Source: Shewanella decolorationis S12 (GTDB lineage Bacteria > Pseudomonadota > Gammaproteobacteria > Enterobacterales > Shewanellaceae). Taken from it: a DNA stretch of 64,000 bases. The DNA is taken from assembly GCF_000485795.1 (NCBI RefSeq), contig NZ_AXZL01000058.1, positions 1-64,000 of the forward strand. The letters are read 5' to 3'. Positions 18,255 to 29,234 of the stretch are shown one piece after another (the stretch's first letter is position 1; each line of letters begins with the position of its first letter). Below the pieces are notes generated by a model. It worked only from the letters and a program-made list of their open reading frames with translations, was not told the DNA's origin and searched no databases. Position numbers and translations under genes: made by a program.

Positions 18255-18487
18255 TCAACAATCGCAATAAAGCTACAGCAGAAAGTTGATAAAGGAGGGG
18301 GCGTTCCGGACGATGGCGCACATGCAGCGGTGCGCCGACGCTCGGGCTGGCTTCCCTGCCAACCAACAACGGCAACATGTTGGCATCCTTGCGAAGTTAT
18401 TACAGGCTCAGGTTATCACGTTGAGAGGGAAACTTTTAATTCCATCTACCAGACGGTATAGAGCCTGCCGTTGCCAGCCAGTACCGG
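18255..18487. other. Gene-free sequence between island scrap and guaA
   Basis: No coding region, integrase fragment or clear repeat is visible. The short open frames here lack ribosome sites. It ends at the guaA stop codon, where the guaA terminal bases TCACTCCCACTCGATGG (18488 onward) would be one half of an attachment site. I found no matching copy near 7000-7600. Confidence 0.4.
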
Positions 18488-20065
18488 TCACTCCCACTCG
18501 ATGGTTGCAGGTGGCTTACCTGAAATATCGTAAACTACACGGGAGATACCGTCGATTTCGTTGATGATACGGTTAGACACTCGGCCTAAGAAATCGTATG
18601 GCAAGTGTGCCCAGTGAGCGGTCATAAAGTCGATGGTTTCAACGGCGCGCAGTGACACCACCCAATCGTATTTACGGCCATCACCCATTACACCGACAGA
18701 GCGAACCGGTAAGAACACGGTAAATGCTTGGCTGACTTTGTTATAAAGATCAGCTTTGTGCAGCTCTTCGATGAAAATGGCATCGGCGCGGCGCAGCAAA
18801 TCGCAGTACTCTTTCTTCACTTCGCCAAGCACGCGCACACCTAAGCCTGGGCCTGGGAACGGATGGCGGTAAAGCATGTTGTATGGCAGACCTAGCTCAA
18901 GACCAATCTTACGCACTTCGTCTTTAAAGAGTTCGCGCAGTGGCTCAACCAGACCTAACTCCATATCGTCTGGCAGACCGCCAACGTTATGATGCGACTT
19001 AATTACATGGGCTTTACCTGTGGCGCTACCAGCGGATTCAATCACGTCTGGATAGATAGTGCCTTGGGCTAACCATTTCGCATTAACGCATTTCTTGGCT
19101 TCTTCGTCGAAAATTTCAACGAATACACGACCGATGATTTTACGTTTAGCTTCAGGATCAGCTTCGCCTTTCAGTGCTTCGAGGAAGCGGTTTTCCGCAT
19201 CGACGTGAACAATGTTCAGGCCGAAATGGTCACCAAACATTTCCATGACTTGCTTCGCTTCGTTTAAACGTAGCAAGCCGTTATCAACGAATACGCAGGT
19301 CAATTTTTTGCCAATGGCGCGGTGCAGCAGCATGGCCACTACCGATGAATCCACACCACCAGATAGACCTAAAATCACTTCATCGTCGCCCACTTGCTTT
19401 TTCAAGCGTTCGATAGCGTCTTCGATGATTGAAGAAGGTTTCCAGTTGGCCGCACAGCCGCAGATATCTAAGGCAAAGTGCGACAGCATACGCATACCTT
19501 GGCGGGTATGGGTGACTTCAGGGTGGAACTGAACGCCGTAGAAACGTTTTTCCTCACAAGACATGGCCGCAAATGGGCAAGTATCGGTTTTAGCAACGGC
19601 CACAAAACCTTCTGGGATCGCCGAAACTTTATCGCCATGGCTCATCCACACATCGAGCAGAGATTTGCCATCAGCACTGACTGCATCTTCGATATCTTTA
19701 AACAGGGCCGATTGCGCTAACATTTCGATTTGAGCGTAGCCGAACTCGCCTTCGCCCACGCCTTGAATCACTTTACCGCCCAGCTGCTCAGACATGGTTT
19801 GCATGCCGTAGCAGATCCCTAATACAGGCACGCCAGCATTAAACACATATTCAGGTGCGCGGGGAGAATTGTCGGCAGTCACACTTTCAGGGCCACCAGC
19901 GAGGATAATCCCGTTAGGGGCAAACTCACGGATTTGGGCTTCGGTCACATCCCACGCCCATAACTCACAGTAAACACCAATTTCACGGATACGACGGGCA
20001 ATTAGCTGGGTGTACTGAGATCCAAAGTCGAGGATCAGTATCTTATGCTCATGAATATCGCTCAT
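18488..20065 (-). CDS. guaA: GMP synthase (glutamine-hydrolysing)
   Basis: GuaA converts XMP to GMP using glutamine and ATP. The 525 residues match the family length. The class I amidotransferase domain has GICYGMQ (Cys near 86) and FHPEV (His and Glu near 181-183). The ATP-pyrophosphatase domain has the PP-loop GLSGGVDSS near 232, and the dimerisation domain ends in the conserved PPATIEWE. The end of the gene is intact although the island begins directly after it, as expected where integration restores the 3' end. It follows guaB with a 117-base spacer containing strong hairpins. Confidence 0.98.
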   Translation of the reverse strand: MSDIHEHKILILDFGSQYTQLIARRIREIGVYCELWAWDVTEAQIREFAPNGIILAGGPESVTADNSPRAPEYVFNAGVPVLGICYGMQTMSEQLGGKVIQGVGEGEFGYAQIEMLAQSALFKDIEDAVSADGKSLLDVWMSHGDKVSAIPEGFVAVAKTDTCPFAAMSCEEKRFYGVQFHPEVTHTRQGMRMLSHFALDICGCAANWKPSSIIEDAIERLKKQVGDDEVILGLSGGVDSSVVAMLLHRAIGKKLTCVFVDNGLLRLNEAKQVMEMFGDHFGLNIVHVDAENRFLEALKGEADPEAKRKIIGRVFVEIFDEEAKKCVNAKWLAQGTIYPDVIESAGSATGKAHVIKSHHNVGGLPDDMELGLVEPLRELFKDEVRKIGLELGLPYNMLYRHPFPGPGLGVRVLGEVKKEYCDLLRRADAIFIEELHKADLYNKVSQAFTVFLPVRSVGVMGDGRKYDWVVSLRAVETIDFMTAHWAHLPYDFLGRVSNRIINEIDGISRVVYDISGKPPATIEWE

Positions 20066-20100
20066 GGATAACCTTTATCTCATCTATTGTTTTAACTTAG

Positions 20101-20173
20101 CTCAAGACTGCGAAGTTCAATCTTGAGGGCATACAAATCTTAATAACGGGGCGGCTTATCGCCGCCCCGTTAT
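20101..20173 (-). promoter_or_regulatory. Two hairpins in the guaB-guaA spacer
   Basis: ATAACGGGGCGGC (20143-20155) and GCCGCCCCGTTAT (20161-20173) make a perfect 13-bp GC-rich stem with a 5-base loop, 9 bases past the guaB stop. A second stem, CTCAAGA (20101-20107) with TCTTGAG (20121-20127), follows. There is no long T-tract. They may partly terminate transcription, stabilise the guaB mRNA end or set the guaB:guaA ratio. Confidence 0.6.
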
Positions 20174-20182
20174 CACAAACGT

Positions 20183-21649
20183 TTACGCACCTGAACGGTA
20201 GTTTGGCGCTTCTTTAGTGATAGTCACATCGTGAACGTGGGACTCGCCCATGCCCGCAGACGTCACTTTCACAAACTGCGCTTTTTCGTTCAGTTCTTGA
20301 ATCGTGGCACAGCCCGTTAGGCCCATGCATGAACGCAGACCACCCATATGTTGATGGATGATTTCCTTGAGCTTGCCTTTGTAAGGTACACGGCCTTCGA
20401 TGCCTTCTGGCACCAGCTTGTCGGCAGCATTATCAGATTGGAAATAACGGTCAGAAGAACCTTGAGACATGGCGCCTAAAGAACCCATACCACGGTATGA
20501 CTTATAGGCACGGCCTTGGTAGAGTTCAGTTTCGCCTGGCGCTTCGTCAGTACCCGCGAACATTGAACCCGCCATGATGCACGATGCACCTGCGGCTAAG
20601 GCTTTGGCTAAGTCACCCGAGAAACGTACACCGCCATCGGCAATAACTGGGATCCCTAAACCTTTTACAGCTTCGGCAGCGTCAGACACTGCGGTAATTT
20701 GTGGCACGCCCACACCCGTCACGATACGTGTGGTACAGATAGAACCAGGGCCAATACCAACTTTAACCGCGTTAACGCCGGCTTCAACTAGGGCTAATGC
20801 GCCTTCAGCTGTTGCCACGTTACCACCGATAATTTGTAAATCTGGGTATTTTGCGCGGGTTTCACGGATACGTTGCAACACGCCTTCAGAGTGGCCGTGA
20901 GAAGAGTCAATTAAGAGCACGTCAACACCGGCTTTCACCAGCGCATCGACACGCTCTTCGTTACCAGCACCTGCACCTACGGCAGCGCCCACACGTAAAC
21001 GACCTAATTCGTCTTTACAGGCATTCGGCTTACGCTCGGCTTTTTCGAAGTCTTTTACTGTGATTAAGCCTTTCAGCTTGAAGTTATCATCGACAACTAA
21101 CACTTTTTCGATACGGTTTGAGTGCATTAACTTTTGCACTTCATCTAACTTAGTGCCTTCCGCAACCGTGACTAAACGCGCCTTTGGCGTCATCACTTCT
21201 TCTACGGTTTTGCTCCAGTCAGTCACGAAACGTACGTCACGGCCAGTGATGATACCCACCAATTCATTGGCTTCGTTTACCACAGGGTAACCCGCAAAAC
21301 CATTCTTCGCGGTCAGCACTTTAAGATCCGCCAGCGTAGTTGAAGGCGTTACCGTCACAGGTTGTTGAACCACACCTGCTTCGTAAATTTTTACTTTACG
21401 AACTTCTTCGGCCTGCTTTTCTATGCTCATGTTTTTATGAATAAATCCTAAGCCACCTTCCTGTGCCATGGCGATCGCAAGACGCGCTTCGGTCACAGTG
21501 TCCATAGCGGCAGACACAAGCGGAATATTCAGTTCAATGGTATTGGTCAGGCGAGTTTTAAGGATGGCGGTGTTTGGGAGTACAGTAGAATGCGCAGGAA
21601 CAAGTAACACATCGTCAAAGGTTAGCGCTTCTTTAATTAAACGTAGCAT
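20183..21649 (-). CDS. guaB: Inosine-5'-monophosphate dehydrogenase
   Basis: GuaB oxidises IMP to XMP with NAD, the first committed step to GMP. From the ATG at 21649 it has 488 residues and starts [16 protein letters not shown], matching E. coli. An ATG three codons upstream lies too close to the GGGGAG ribosome site. The barrel is interrupted by a CBS pair at about residues 95-205. The active-site loop GPGSICTT places the catalytic Cys near 305, and the flap and C-terminal GESHVHDV are intact. It is divergent from xseA and transcribed toward guaA. Confidence 0.98.
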   Translation of the reverse strand: MLRLIKEALTFDDVLLVPAHSTVLPNTAILKTRLTNTIELNIPLVSAAMDTVTEARLAIAMAQEGGLGFIHKNMSIEKQAEEVRKVKIYEAGVVQQPVTVTPSTTLADLKVLTAKNGFAGYPVVNEANELVGIITGRDVRFVTDWSKTVEEVMTPKARLVTVAEGTKLDEVQKLMHSNRIEKVLVVDDNFKLKGLITVKDFEKAERKPNACKDELGRLRVGAAVGAGAGNEERVDALVKAGVDVLLIDSSHGHSEGVLQRIRETRAKYPDLQIIGGNVATAEGALALVEAGVNAVKVGIGPGSICTTRIVTGVGVPQITAVSDAAEAVKGLGIPVIADGGVRFSGDLAKALAAGASCIMAGSMFAGTDEAPGETELYQGRAYKSYRGMGSLGAMSQGSSDRYFQSDNAADKLVPEGIEGRVPYKGKLKEIIHQHMGGLRSCMGLTGCATIQELNEKAQFVKVTSAGMGESHVHDVTITKEAPNYRSGA

Positions 21650-21702
21650 AGGCAACATCTCCCCAGTTGAGTAGGATTTTAGAGGTGAAATATTGCGGCG
21701 GG

Positions 21703-21731
21703 ATTATACCTTGCATCTAGGGGGCGGTAAA
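21703..21731 (-). promoter_or_regulatory. Predicted guaB sigma-70 promoter
   Basis: On the minus strand, TTTACC (21726-21731), a 17-base spacer and TATAAT (21703-21708) lie about 55 bases before the guaB start. No clear PurR-type operator could be read around it. Confidence 0.55.
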
Positions 21732-21771
21732 TGGAAAATAGTGAAAAAATCCCATTTGCACGAGAAAACAC

Positions 21772-23118
21772 ATGCAAGTCCCTAAAAATAATATTTATAC
21801 CGTCTCACGCCTTAATGGTGAAGTCAGACAAATTCTCGAGGGACAACTGGGAAAAGTCTGGCTAAATGGTGAAATATCCAACTTTTCCGCCCCCAGTTCG
21901 GGTCATTGGTATTTAACCCTTAAGGATCATTATTCACAAATTCGCTGCGCCATGTTCAAAGGGCGCAACCAAAGCGTGAGCTTTAAACCTGTGAATGGCC
22001 AACAGGTGCTCGTGAAAGGCGCGATTAGCGTGTACGAGCCTAGAGGCGACTACCAGTTATTGATTGAGTCTATGCTGCCCGCCGGGGATGGCTTACTCGC
22101 GCAGCAATTTGAAGCACTCAAAATGAAGCTCGCGGCGCAGGGGTTATTCGCCGCCGACACTAAACGCCTGCTTCCAAAAAATATTCAACGCATTGGAGTC
22201 ATCACCTCCCCCACGGGCGCGGCTATTCGCGATGTATTGCATGTACTTGCCCGCCGAGATCCATCGATTGAAGTAATAATTTACCCGACCCAAGTACAGG
22301 GCGAGAGCGCAGATATCAATATCTGCCAAGCCATCAATATCGCCAACCAACGGCTCGAGGTCGATGTATTACTGCTCACCCGTGGCGGCGGCTCACTCGA
22401 AGATTTATGGTGTTTTAATAGCGAAGCGCTCGCCCATACCATTTACAACAGTGCCCTACCCGTTGTCAGCGCCGTAGGCCATGAAGTCGACACCACCATC
22501 AGTGACTATGTGGCAGACGTTCGCGCCCCGACGCCTTCTGCGGGTGCAGAACTACTGTCTCAGGATAGCGACAATAAGAGCCAACGCTTAGCCACAGTAC
22601 TGTCGCGCCTTAAACAGAGCGCCAGCCACTATCAACTCAAGCAGGAAAGACGCTTAAGTGTGCTCGAACATAGGCTGCAACGCTTAGATCCTAAGCGTAC
22701 CCTGCAGCAATTTGAGCAGCGTTTCGATGAGATGCAATTACGGCTCGAAGCCGCATTGTCTAACAAACTGCACGGTTTAAGTCGCCGTCAGCAGCAACTG
22801 GCCAGTCGCCTCGAGCAGCAGTCCCCAAAGCACAAGCTCGCACTCGAGACCAATAGGTTGAGCTATTTAGCGACACGTTTGCAGGATGCAATTCAGGATA
22901 CCCTCAACCAAAGCGAGCAGCGGATCAAATATGCCGCCCATCAATTGGAAACAGTCAGTCCATTAGCCACCTTGAGTCGGGGTTACAGCATCACCACAGA
23001 TGCAAATAACCAAGTCATAGACAATGCCGCTCAGCTGAGTGTGGGCGATAGGATAAACACTCGCCTACGCCATGGGCGGGTGCAGTCGACCGTGACACAC
23101 ATAACGGATAAAAGCTAA
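21772..23118 (+). CDS. xseA: Exodeoxyribonuclease VII large subunit
   Basis: XseA with XseB degrades single-stranded DNA to short oligonucleotides. The 448 residues have the N-terminal OB-fold ([19 protein letters not shown], then [10 protein letters not shown]), the catalytic region with [23 protein letters not shown] and [13 protein letters not shown], and a long C-terminal coiled coil. The short C-terminal region that follows contains LSRGYSI. The gene is divergent from guaB and convergent with der across a strong shared terminator. xseB is not in this window. Confidence 0.96.
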   Translation: MQVPKNNIYTVSRLNGEVRQILEGQLGKVWLNGEISNFSAPSSGHWYLTLKDHYSQIRCAMFKGRNQSVSFKPVNGQQVLVKGAISVYEPRGDYQLLIESMLPAGDGLLAQQFEALKMKLAAQGLFAADTKRLLPKNIQRIGVITSPTGAAIRDVLHVLARRDPSIEVIIYPTQVQGESADINICQAINIANQRLEVDVLLLTRGGGSLEDLWCFNSEALAHTIYNSALPVVSAVGHEVDTTISDYVADVRAPTPSAGAELLSQDSDNKSQRLATVLSRLKQSASHYQLKQERRLSVLEHRLQRLDPKRTLQQFEQRFDEMQLRLEAALSNKLHGLSRRQQQLASRLEQQSPKHKLALETNRLSYLATRLQDAIQDTLNQSEQRIKYAAHQLETVSPLATLSRGYSITTDANNQVIDNAAQLSVGDRINTRLRHGRVQSTVTHITDKS

Positions 23119-23205
23119 GACTAAACAGCCTTAAGGCTCAAGATCCAAGCCCATAAAGCACTTTGTCGAAACAAGACTTATAATTGCGCTCTAAAATGCG
23201 CCAAC

Positions 23206-23233
23206 AAAAAAGGAACCCTAGGGTTCCTTTTTT
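23206..23233. terminator. Bidirectional terminator between xseA and der
   Basis: AAAAAAGGAACCC (23206-23218) and GGGTTCCTTTTTT (23221-23233) form a perfect stem with A/T runs on both sides. It serves both convergent genes. Confidence 0.9.
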
Positions 23234-23261
23234 ATGTTCGGCTTAAGCCAATAGCGCAAAT

Positions 23262-24728
23262 TTACTTTGCCTTGCGGTCTTTAATATGACTCAGGGCGCG
23301 TTTACGGCGACGCTCTTGGCTCATAGTCAGCTTTTCAACTTTGTTTTCAAACGGGTTATCACCCTCTTGGAAACGTAGCTGAATTGGCGTACCCACCACT
23401 TTCAATGAACGACGGAAGTAGTTCATCATGTAGCGCTTGTAAGAATCCGGCAGCTTGCTGACTTGGTTACCGTGAATAACCACGATTGGCGGGTTATAAC
23501 CACCGGCGTGAGCGTATTTCAGTTTCACACGGCGACCGTTCACTAACGGTGGCTGATGGTCATCCTGCGACATTTGCATGATGCGGGTCAGCATAGAGGT
23601 GCTAACGCGGCGAGTCGCACTGTCGTAAGCTTCTTCAATCGACTCAAACAGATGACCAACACCTGTGCCATGGAGCGCCGAAATAAAGTGAATGCGAGCA
23701 AAGTCGATAAAGCCTAAACGACGGTCGAGTTCACTCTTAACACGGTCCTTAACACCTTGGTCAATACCGTCCCACTTGTTGACAGCGATAACTAAGGCAC
23801 GACCCGCGTTCAAGGCAAAACCTAATAGACCTAAATCCTGCTCGGCAATCCCTTCACGGGCATCGATGATCAGTAGCACGACGTTGGCATCTTCAACCGC
23901 TTTTAGGGTTTTGATCACCGAGAATTTTTCAATCACTTCATGGACTTTACTGCGGCGACGCACACCAGCAGTATCGATAATCACGTATTCGCGGCCATCG
24001 CGTTCCATCGGAATGTAAATACTGTCGCGGGTGGTGCCCGGCTCATCGTAAACCACCACACGCTCTTCACCTAAGATACGGTTAGTCAGTGTCGATTTAC
24101 CCACGTTCGGCTTACCGATAATCGCAAGCTTGATCGGTAAATCCTGCAGACGTTTCTGCTCGGCTTCGGCTTCTTCTTCGGTGTACTGACGCTCGTCGAC
24201 TTCTTCCTCTTCGCCTTGGCGTTCAATGCCCATAGCTTCGGCATAAGGGGTCAGTGCGTACTCAATCATGTTGGTCACGCCGCGACCTTGGGCGGCAGCC
24301 ATTTGGTAGACTTCACCTAAACCTAACGACCAAAACTCAGCACAGGCAGAATCGGCATCAATACCGTCAATCTTGTTAGCCACCACGAAAGTGGTTTTTT
24401 GGCGACTACGTAAATGCTGAGCGATAGACAAATCCGCGGCGGTTAAGCCCGCGCGCGCATCGGTCATAAATAAGACAACATCGGCTTCTTCGATAGCGGC
24501 GAGGGACTGCTCGGCCATCTTAGTTTCGATCCCCTCTTCAGTGCCGTCGATACCGCCAGTATCCACCACGATAAACTCATAGCCGGATAGGAATGCTCGA
24601 CCATATTTACGGTCACGTGTTAGGCCAGGAAAGTCAGCAACCAGCGCATCACGCGTACGCGTGAGGCGGTTAAATAAGGTGGATTTACCGACGTTCGGCC
24701 GACCAACAAGGGCCACTACAGGGATCAT
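23262..24728 (-). CDS. der: GTPase Der (ribosome assembly)
   Basis: Der (EngA) is a double-GTPase needed for 50S subunit maturation. From the ATG at 24728 it has 488 residues, starting [16 protein letters not shown] as in E. coli. An upstream in-frame start would add 15 atypical residues. GTPase 1 has [12 protein letters not shown] and NKID; GTPase 2 has GKPNVGKS near 205, DTAGVRRR and NKWDG. A KH-like C-terminal domain and a basic tail ([16 protein letters not shown]) follow. An acidic linker, [19 protein letters not shown], joins the G domains. It is the last gene of the bamB-side cluster but is separated from bamB by a terminator. Confidence 0.97.
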   Translation of the reverse strand: MIPVVALVGRPNVGKSTLFNRLTRTRDALVADFPGLTRDRKYGRAFLSGYEFIVVDTGGIDGTEEGIETKMAEQSLAAIEEADVVLFMTDARAGLTAADLSIAQHLRSRQKTTFVVANKIDGIDADSACAEFWSLGLGEVYQMAAAQGRGVTNMIEYALTPYAEAMGIERQGEEEEVDERQYTEEEAEAEQKRLQDLPIKLAIIGKPNVGKSTLTNRILGEERVVVYDEPGTTRDSIYIPMERDGREYVIIDTAGVRRRSKVHEVIEKFSVIKTLKAVEDANVVLLIIDAREGIAEQDLGLLGFALNAGRALVIAVNKWDGIDQGVKDRVKSELDRRLGFIDFARIHFISALHGTGVGHLFESIEEAYDSATRRVSTSMLTRIMQMSQDDHQPPLVNGRRVKLKYAHAGGYNPPIVVIHGNQVSKLPDSYKRYMMNYFRRSLKVVGTPIQLRFQEGDNPFENKVEKLTMSQERRRKRALSHIKDRKAK

Positions 24729-24755
24729 GATTTTGCCTCTAAAAAACTTTTCAAT

Positions 24756-24785
24756 AAAAAGCCCCCGGAACACACTTCCAGGGGC
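24756..24785 (-). terminator. Terminator after bamB
   Basis: On the minus strand, GCCCCTGGAA pairs with TTCCGGGGGC across 24761-24785 and is followed by TTTTT at 24756-24760. It lies between bamB and der, so der is reached by readthrough or by its own promoter. Confidence 0.8.
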
Positions 24786-24807
24786 TCTACAAGGATAACA
24801 CTTTTAA

Positions 24808-25995
24808 CTAAGTAAGTGTTACAACAGCTAGCTTTCCGCTGCGACCTTGCACGTAGATTTTATCATCCACCACTAACGGTTGGCTGAATAATCCAGAGCT
24901 GTCCACTTGGATACGACCAACAATACTGCCTGTGCTGCGGTCGATAAAGTGCAGATAACCTTCAAAATCGCCCACGACTAAATAGTCGCGATACACGGCT
25001 GGTGACGTGAGTGTACGATTCGCCAGCTCAGAGTTGCTCCACAATTCTAAACCGTTACGTCTATCCACAGAGTAGATACGACTGTGGTCATCCACCAAAA
25101 ATAAGCTTAAACCCGCCGTAGCTAATTCATTGAAGCTTGAGTACTTGCGTGACCAAATAATTCGACCGGTACGCAGCTCCATCGACACCAAGTTACCGTT
25201 GTAACTCACCGCATACAGGTTGTCACCTAAGATCAGCGGCGTCATATCCACATCGGCCATACGAGTAAACTCATTGCCGCCAGTTGGATTATAAATCGCT
25301 TGTTCCCATGCGGCTTGACCGTTGTTTTTCACCACAACGGCGACTTTGCCATCGGCGGTGCCGATAAAGAAACCACCTGCCTCATAGGCCGCAGAACCCG
25401 TGCCACGTAAGGTCAGATTCGGTAACTGCATGTCATAGACCCACAGCTTAGCGCCTGTATCGACGTTAAAAGCTTCGAGCGAACCTGAGCTGGTGCTCAC
25501 CACCACCACATCATCAGCAACGGTTGGCTTAGAGAGTAACTCCCCTCCAGCAACGACATGCCACAGCACTTGACCATCTTCGGCATTCAGCGCGGCCAAT
25601 AGACCACTCTCACCGCCGATAAAGAGTTTATTGCGCGCGGCAGTCACACCTGCGGCTAAGCGTGCGCCCTTGTTTTTGGCTAAGGCGTTATCACGGAACT
25701 CTTCACTAAAATCTTTTTTCCAAACCCGCTCACCCGTGGCTTCATCAAAGGCCACGACTTCGCCGTAACGGTCGGCTGCAAAAATTTTACCGTAACGAAC
25801 TGCAGGAGTGAGGCGAGAATAATAATCACCGACACCGTCACCTACAGAGGCGCTCCAACTTACTTCAGGAAACACTGTTGCCTGAATCGCAGTTAACTCA
25901 CTTACCGGTTCTTCTTCCACATCGCTAGAAGAACAGGCGGATAACATGGCTAGGCTCAACCCAGCGGCTAGCAGGTTCTTGCACCAAGACTTCAT
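24808..25995 (-). CDS. bamB: Outer-membrane protein assembly lipoprotein BamB
   Basis: BamB is the beta-propeller lipoprotein of the BAM complex that inserts beta-barrel proteins in the outer membrane. From the ATG at 25995 it has 395 residues, with a lipoprotein signal ending in LSAC (Cys near 21). The rest consists of PQQ-like repeats, for example GEVVAFDEATGERVW, SLEAFNVDTGAKLWVY and YSVDRRNGLELWSN, giving the eight-bladed propeller. A TTG one codon upstream is possible but less likely. It starts 11 bases after yfgM ends, in the conserved hisS-yfgM-bamB order. Confidence 0.96.
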   Translation of the reverse strand: MKSWCKNLLAAGLSLAMLSACSSSDVEEEPVSELTAIQATVFPEVSWSASVGDGVGDYYSRLTPAVRYGKIFAADRYGEVVAFDEATGERVWKKDFSEEFRDNALAKNKGARLAAGVTAARNKLFIGGESGLLAALNAEDGQVLWHVVAGGELLSKPTVADDVVVVSTSSGSLEAFNVDTGAKLWVYDMQLPNLTLRGTGSAAYEAGGFFIGTADGKVAVVVKNNGQAAWEQAIYNPTGGNEFTRMADVDMTPLILGDNLYAVSYNGNLVSMELRTGRIIWSRKYSSFNELATAGLSLFLVDDHSRIYSVDRRNGLELWSNSELANRTLTSPAVYRDYLVVGDFEGYLHFIDRSTGSIVGRIQVDSSGLFSQPLVVDDKIYVQGRSGKLAVVTLT

Positions 25996-26006
25996 CAAGG
26001 GATCCC

Positions 26007-26627
26007 TTATGCTTGATTTAGGTTATCAAGTTTGATTTTAAGTGCAGGGCTGGTCACAACACCGCCATTGTCCATTGCCGCTTGGTAAGCAGCTTTCGCT
26101 TTATCCGCTTCGCCTTGGCGTACAAAGAAATCGCCTTTGAGTTCTTCGCGTTGTGCTAAGAAGGCTTTATCAGTCACTTGTTCTAAGGTTGCGAGCGCAG
26201 TACCAATTTGGCCTTGTTCTGCCTGAATACGCGCTAAACGCAGTGTTGCCACTGTGTCTAATCCGGCGCCTGGCTTAGCCGCAATCACTTTCTTCAGCGC
26301 TTCTTCCGCCTTAGCAAAATCTTTCGCTTCAACCGCGGTTTTCGCAACGATCAGATCCAGCAGTGCTTGATAGCCCTTATGGTCATGATTTTTGGAAAAC
26401 TCAGCCACGCCTGCCAGCATGGCCGCTTCGTCGCTTGATTTGGTGGTTAAGGTTTGGAAAGCCTGTGATGCTTCTTCGGCTTTCTCGATTTTCATGTCGG
26501 AGTAATAGTTCCAACCGTACAGGCCGCCTAAACCAACAATCGCCCCGATAACAATCGAGGTTCCATAGTCTTTCCAGAACTGCTTGATAGCATCAACTTG
26601 TTGTTCTTCTGTGCTATAAATTTCCAC
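26007..26627 (-). CDS. yfgM: Ancillary SecYEG translocon protein YfgM
   Basis: YfgM is an inner-membrane protein with a periplasmic TPR domain that works with PpiD at the Sec translocon. The second GTG (26627) is preferred because AGGGG is eight bases upstream and VEIYSTEEQQVDAIK aligns with E. coli MEIYENENDQVEAVK. The alternative GTG is at 26633. One membrane helix (about residues 22-42, SIVIGAIVGLGGLYGWNYY) is followed by helical TPR-like repeats rich in Ala, Lys and Glu. The product is 206 residues and the gene follows hisS by 12 bases. Confidence 0.93.
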   Translation of the reverse strand: MEIYSTEEQQVDAIKQFWKDYGTSIVIGAIVGLGGLYGWNYYSDMKIEKAEEASQAFQTLTTKSSDEAAMLAGVAEFSKNHDHKGYQALLDLIVAKTAVEAKDFAKAEEALKKVIAAKPGAGLDTVATLRLARIQAEQGQIGTALATLEQVTDKAFLAQREELKGDFFVRQGEADKAKAAYQAAMDNGGVVTSPALKIKLDNLNQA

Positions 26628-26639
26628 GCGCACGTCCCC

Positions 26640-27917
26640 TTATTTGCTAAGTTCAGCTAAAAATGCGCTTAATGCATTTCGAGCGACCCGTTGTTGTTCG
26701 TTGTCATTGCGTAAATATTTAACGGTAACCACACCTTCGGCGAGTTCTTCTTCACCGATGAGTAAGGCTACTTGTGCGCCGCTTTTATCGGCACGCTTAA
26801 TTTGCTTCTTGAAGTTACCGCCGCCGCAGTGGCTCATAACACGCAGTGTCGGTAAGGTTGAGCGTAACTCCTGCGCCACTTTAATGGCTTCAACCAAGCA
26901 GCTATCCCCCATCGCCGCGACATACACATCGACAGCCGCAGGGATATCTTGGGTGAGCTCTAAGGTTTCAAGCAGCAACACAATGCGCTCTAACCCCATC
27001 GCGAAACCGACTGCTGGGGTATCTTTACCGCCCAATTGAGCGACTAAACCATCGTAGCGACCGCCCGCAAGTACTGTACCTTGAGAGCCTAAGCTATTGG
27101 TAACCCATTCAAAAACCGTGCGATTATAGTAATCTAAACCACGGACCAAGCGCGGGTTAACTCGGTATTGGATGCCAACCGCGTCGAGGAGTTCACGCAA
27201 TTGTGCAAAATGTTGTGAAGATTCTTCACCTAAGTAATCCATCAACGCTGGCGCATCAGCTAAAATGCTTTGCACTTGCGGGTCTTTCGAGTCCAGTACG
27301 CGCAGCGGATTGCTGTACATACGGCGCTGGCTATCTTCGTCTAATTTGTCCTTGTGTTGCTCTAAGAAGGCAATCAAGGCTTCACGGTAAGCGGCGCGCT
27401 CAGCGGGGTCGCCTAGGGTGTTTAGTTCAAGCGTCACATGCTCGCTAATGCCGAGTTTTTCCCAAAGACGAGCGGATAACATCAACACTTCAGCGTCGAT
27501 ATCAGCACTACCAATGCCGTAGACTTCCACACCAAACTGGTGGAATTGGCGGTAACGGCCTTTTTGTGGGCGCTCGTGGCGGAACATTGGGCCCATGTAC
27601 CACAGGCGTTGTTCTTGGTTATAGAGCAGACCATGCTCATTACCCGCACGCACGGTTGAGGCGGTGCCTTCAGGACGTAGGGTTAAACTGTCACCGTTAC
27701 GGTCCTCGAAGGTATACATTTCTTTTTCAACAATATCAGTCACTTCACCGATAGAGCGTTTAAAAAGATCGGTATTTTCCACTATTGGAGTGCGGATCTC
27801 ACTGTAACCATAAGCAGCCACGCTCGCACGTAGTACCGCTTCCACTTTTTGCCATAGAGGACTTTGAGTTGGCAGAATGTCGTTCATTCCGCGAATCGCT
27901 TGGATCTGTTTTGCCAC
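26640..27917 (-). CDS. hisS: Histidine--tRNA ligase
   Basis: HisRS charges tRNA-His. The 425 residues match the bacterial class II enzyme. They start [15 protein letters not shown] and contain motif 2 TLRPEGTAS...R, the histidine-binding [15 protein letters not shown], motif 3 GFAMGLERI and a C-terminal anticodon domain. A promoter (27965-27993) and a hairpin (27996-28016) separate it from ispG, so it can be expressed independently within the cluster. Confidence 0.98.
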   Translation of the reverse strand: MAKQIQAIRGMNDILPTQSPLWQKVEAVLRASVAAYGYSEIRTPIVENTDLFKRSIGEVTDIVEKEMYTFEDRNGDSLTLRPEGTASTVRAGNEHGLLYNQEQRLWYMGPMFRHERPQKGRYRQFHQFGVEVYGIGSADIDAEVLMLSARLWEKLGISEHVTLELNTLGDPAERAAYREALIAFLEQHKDKLDEDSQRRMYSNPLRVLDSKDPQVQSILADAPALMDYLGEESSQHFAQLRELLDAVGIQYRVNPRLVRGLDYYNRTVFEWVTNSLGSQGTVLAGGRYDGLVAQLGGKDTPAVGFAMGLERIVLLLETLELTQDIPAAVDVYVAAMGDSCLVEAIKVAQELRSTLPTLRVMSHCGGGNFKKQIKRADKSGAQVALLIGEEELAEGVVTVKYLRNDNEQQRVARNALSAFLAELSK

Positions 27918-27964
27918 TGTATCGACTCGTCCGATTTTCGCTAAATTAATAAAAAATGTCAGGC

Positions 27965-27993
27965 ATTATAGGCTGTTCAACACTAAACGTAAA
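27965..27993 (-). promoter_or_regulatory. Predicted hisS promoter
   Basis: On the minus strand, TTTACG (27988-27993), 17 bases and TATAAT (27965-27970) lie about 45 bases before the hisS ATG. The -10 is perfect and the -35 is moderate. Confidence 0.5.
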
Positions 27994-27995
27994 AT

Positions 27996-28016
27996 GACCC
28001 CGTCGGTTTCGGGGTC
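27996..28016 (-). terminator. Hairpin between ispG and hisS
   Basis: GACCCCG (27996-28002) pairs with CGGGGTC (28010-28016). The minus-strand tail ATTTTACG is only a weak T-tract, so termination is likely partial. Confidence 0.5.
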
Positions 28017-28076
28017 TAGCTCAAGGCTTGAGTGTTTTTATAACGCTTAACCTATGGGTTGATTCGGCTGTGTCTG

Positions 28077-29192
28077 TTACTCAGTCGTGTCTTTCACTTG
28101 AATGCGATTAGCCATCTGGCTTGCTTTAGCGCGAATTTTCGCCTCGAGGGAATCAACTAAGTTGTCATTGTCGAAACGCTCTTTTTGACGCTCGCCTTCA
28201 TCGTAGTAACCACTCTTACGATGTCCACCCGTTAATCCAATGTGTGATACTAAGGCTTCGCCTGGGCCATTGACCACACAGCCGATGATAGACACATCCA
28301 TCGCAGTCGTCACATCTTCGAGGCGGCGTTCTAATTCATTTACCGTGCTGATCACATCGAACTCTTGGCGCGAGCAAGAAGGACAGGCAATAAAGTTAAT
28401 GCCACGGCTACGGATCCGCAGTGACTTTAGGATATCAAAGCCAACTTTGATTTCTTCCACCGGGTCGGCCGCCAAGGAAATACGCAGCGTATCACCAATG
28501 CCTTCGGCAAGCAGCATACCTAAGCCAACGGCCGACTTCACCGCACCCGCACGGGCGCCACCCGCTTCGGTAATACCTAAATGCAGTGGCTGGCGAATTT
28601 GCTTAGCCAATAAACGATAGGACTCTACCGCTAAGAACACATCGGAGGCTTTGACGCTGACCTTAAATTGGTCGAAGTTCAAACGGTCGAGAATGTCCAC
28701 ATGGCGCATGGCCGATTCGAGTAAGGCTTCTGGCGTGGGTTCTTTGTATTTGTCCATCAGATCTTTTTCTAATGAACCGCCGTTCACCCCAATACGGATA
28801 GGAATGTTTTTATCGCGGGCGCACTCCACCACACTGCGGATACGCTCTTCGTTACCGATATTGCCCGGGTTGATACGCAAACAGTCCACACCATATTCCG
28901 CCACTTTTAAGGCGATACGGTAATCGAAGTGGATATCCGCAACCAAGGGCACTGACACCGATTGCTTAATCACTTTAAAGGCTTCGGCGGCGTCCATGGT
29001 CGGCACAGAGACACGCACTATATCGGCACCCACTTTCTCTAGGGCACGGATTTGGGCAACGGTTGCCTCAACATCTGTGGTCTTAGTGTTAGTCATCGAC
29101 TGGACGGCAATCGGTGCACCATCACCAATCGGCACATTGCCCACATAAATGCGGGTTGAAGGACGTCTCTTTATGGGTGTTTCGTTATACAT
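28077..29192 (-). CDS. ispG: 4-hydroxy-3-methylbut-2-enyl diphosphate synthase (flavodoxin)
   Basis: IspG performs the reductive ring opening of MEcPP to HMBPP in the MEP isoprenoid pathway and uses a 4Fe-4S cluster. The ATG at 29192 gives 371 residues aligned with the E. coli start. A TTG two codons upstream is an alternative. The cluster ligands are in CPSCSRQ and [11 protein letters not shown] near the C-terminus, and the N-terminal TIM-barrel motif [17 protein letters not shown] is intact. It follows rodZ by 42 bases. Confidence 0.97.
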   Translation of the reverse strand: MYNETPIKRRPSTRIYVGNVPIGDGAPIAVQSMTNTKTTDVEATVAQIRALEKVGADIVRVSVPTMDAAEAFKVIKQSVSVPLVADIHFDYRIALKVAEYGVDCLRINPGNIGNEERIRSVVECARDKNIPIRIGVNGGSLEKDLMDKYKEPTPEALLESAMRHVDILDRLNFDQFKVSVKASDVFLAVESYRLLAKQIRQPLHLGITEAGGARAGAVKSAVGLGMLLAEGIGDTLRISLAADPVEEIKVGFDILKSLRIRSRGINFIACPSCSRQEFDVISTVNELERRLEDVTTAMDVSIIGCVVNGPGEALVSHIGLTGGHRKSGYYDEGERQKERFDNDNLVDSLEAKIRAKASQMANRIQVKDTTE

Positions 29193-29234
29193 ACTCAATA
29201 CGCTCTTTTCGGTACTCTGCGTTAGGCGCCAGAC

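Larger units (their letters stand above)
7020..18487. mobile_element. Genomic island abutting the 3' end of guaA
   Basis: The block lies between the AT-rich sequence upstream of tadA and the guaA stop codon. The 3' end of guaA is a known integration site for genomic islands in many bacteria. The block carries an accessory operon and decayed gene fragments at both edges (7027-7563 and 18120-18254), as expected after repeated insertion and deletion. No integrase gene is present. I could not find a copy of the guaA terminal sequence at the left side, so the exact ends and the mechanism are unproven. The left limit given is approximate. Confidence 0.6.

Noticed and set aside
18286..18564. Plus-strand ORF of 92 residues running into guaA
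   Set aside because: It overlaps the guaA C-terminus antisense and has Arg-rich shadow-like composition with no ribosome site.
21661..21771. PurR box in the guaB/xseA spacer
   Set aside because: TTTGCACGAGAAAAC-like sequence near 21754 shares only scattered bases with the PurR consensus.
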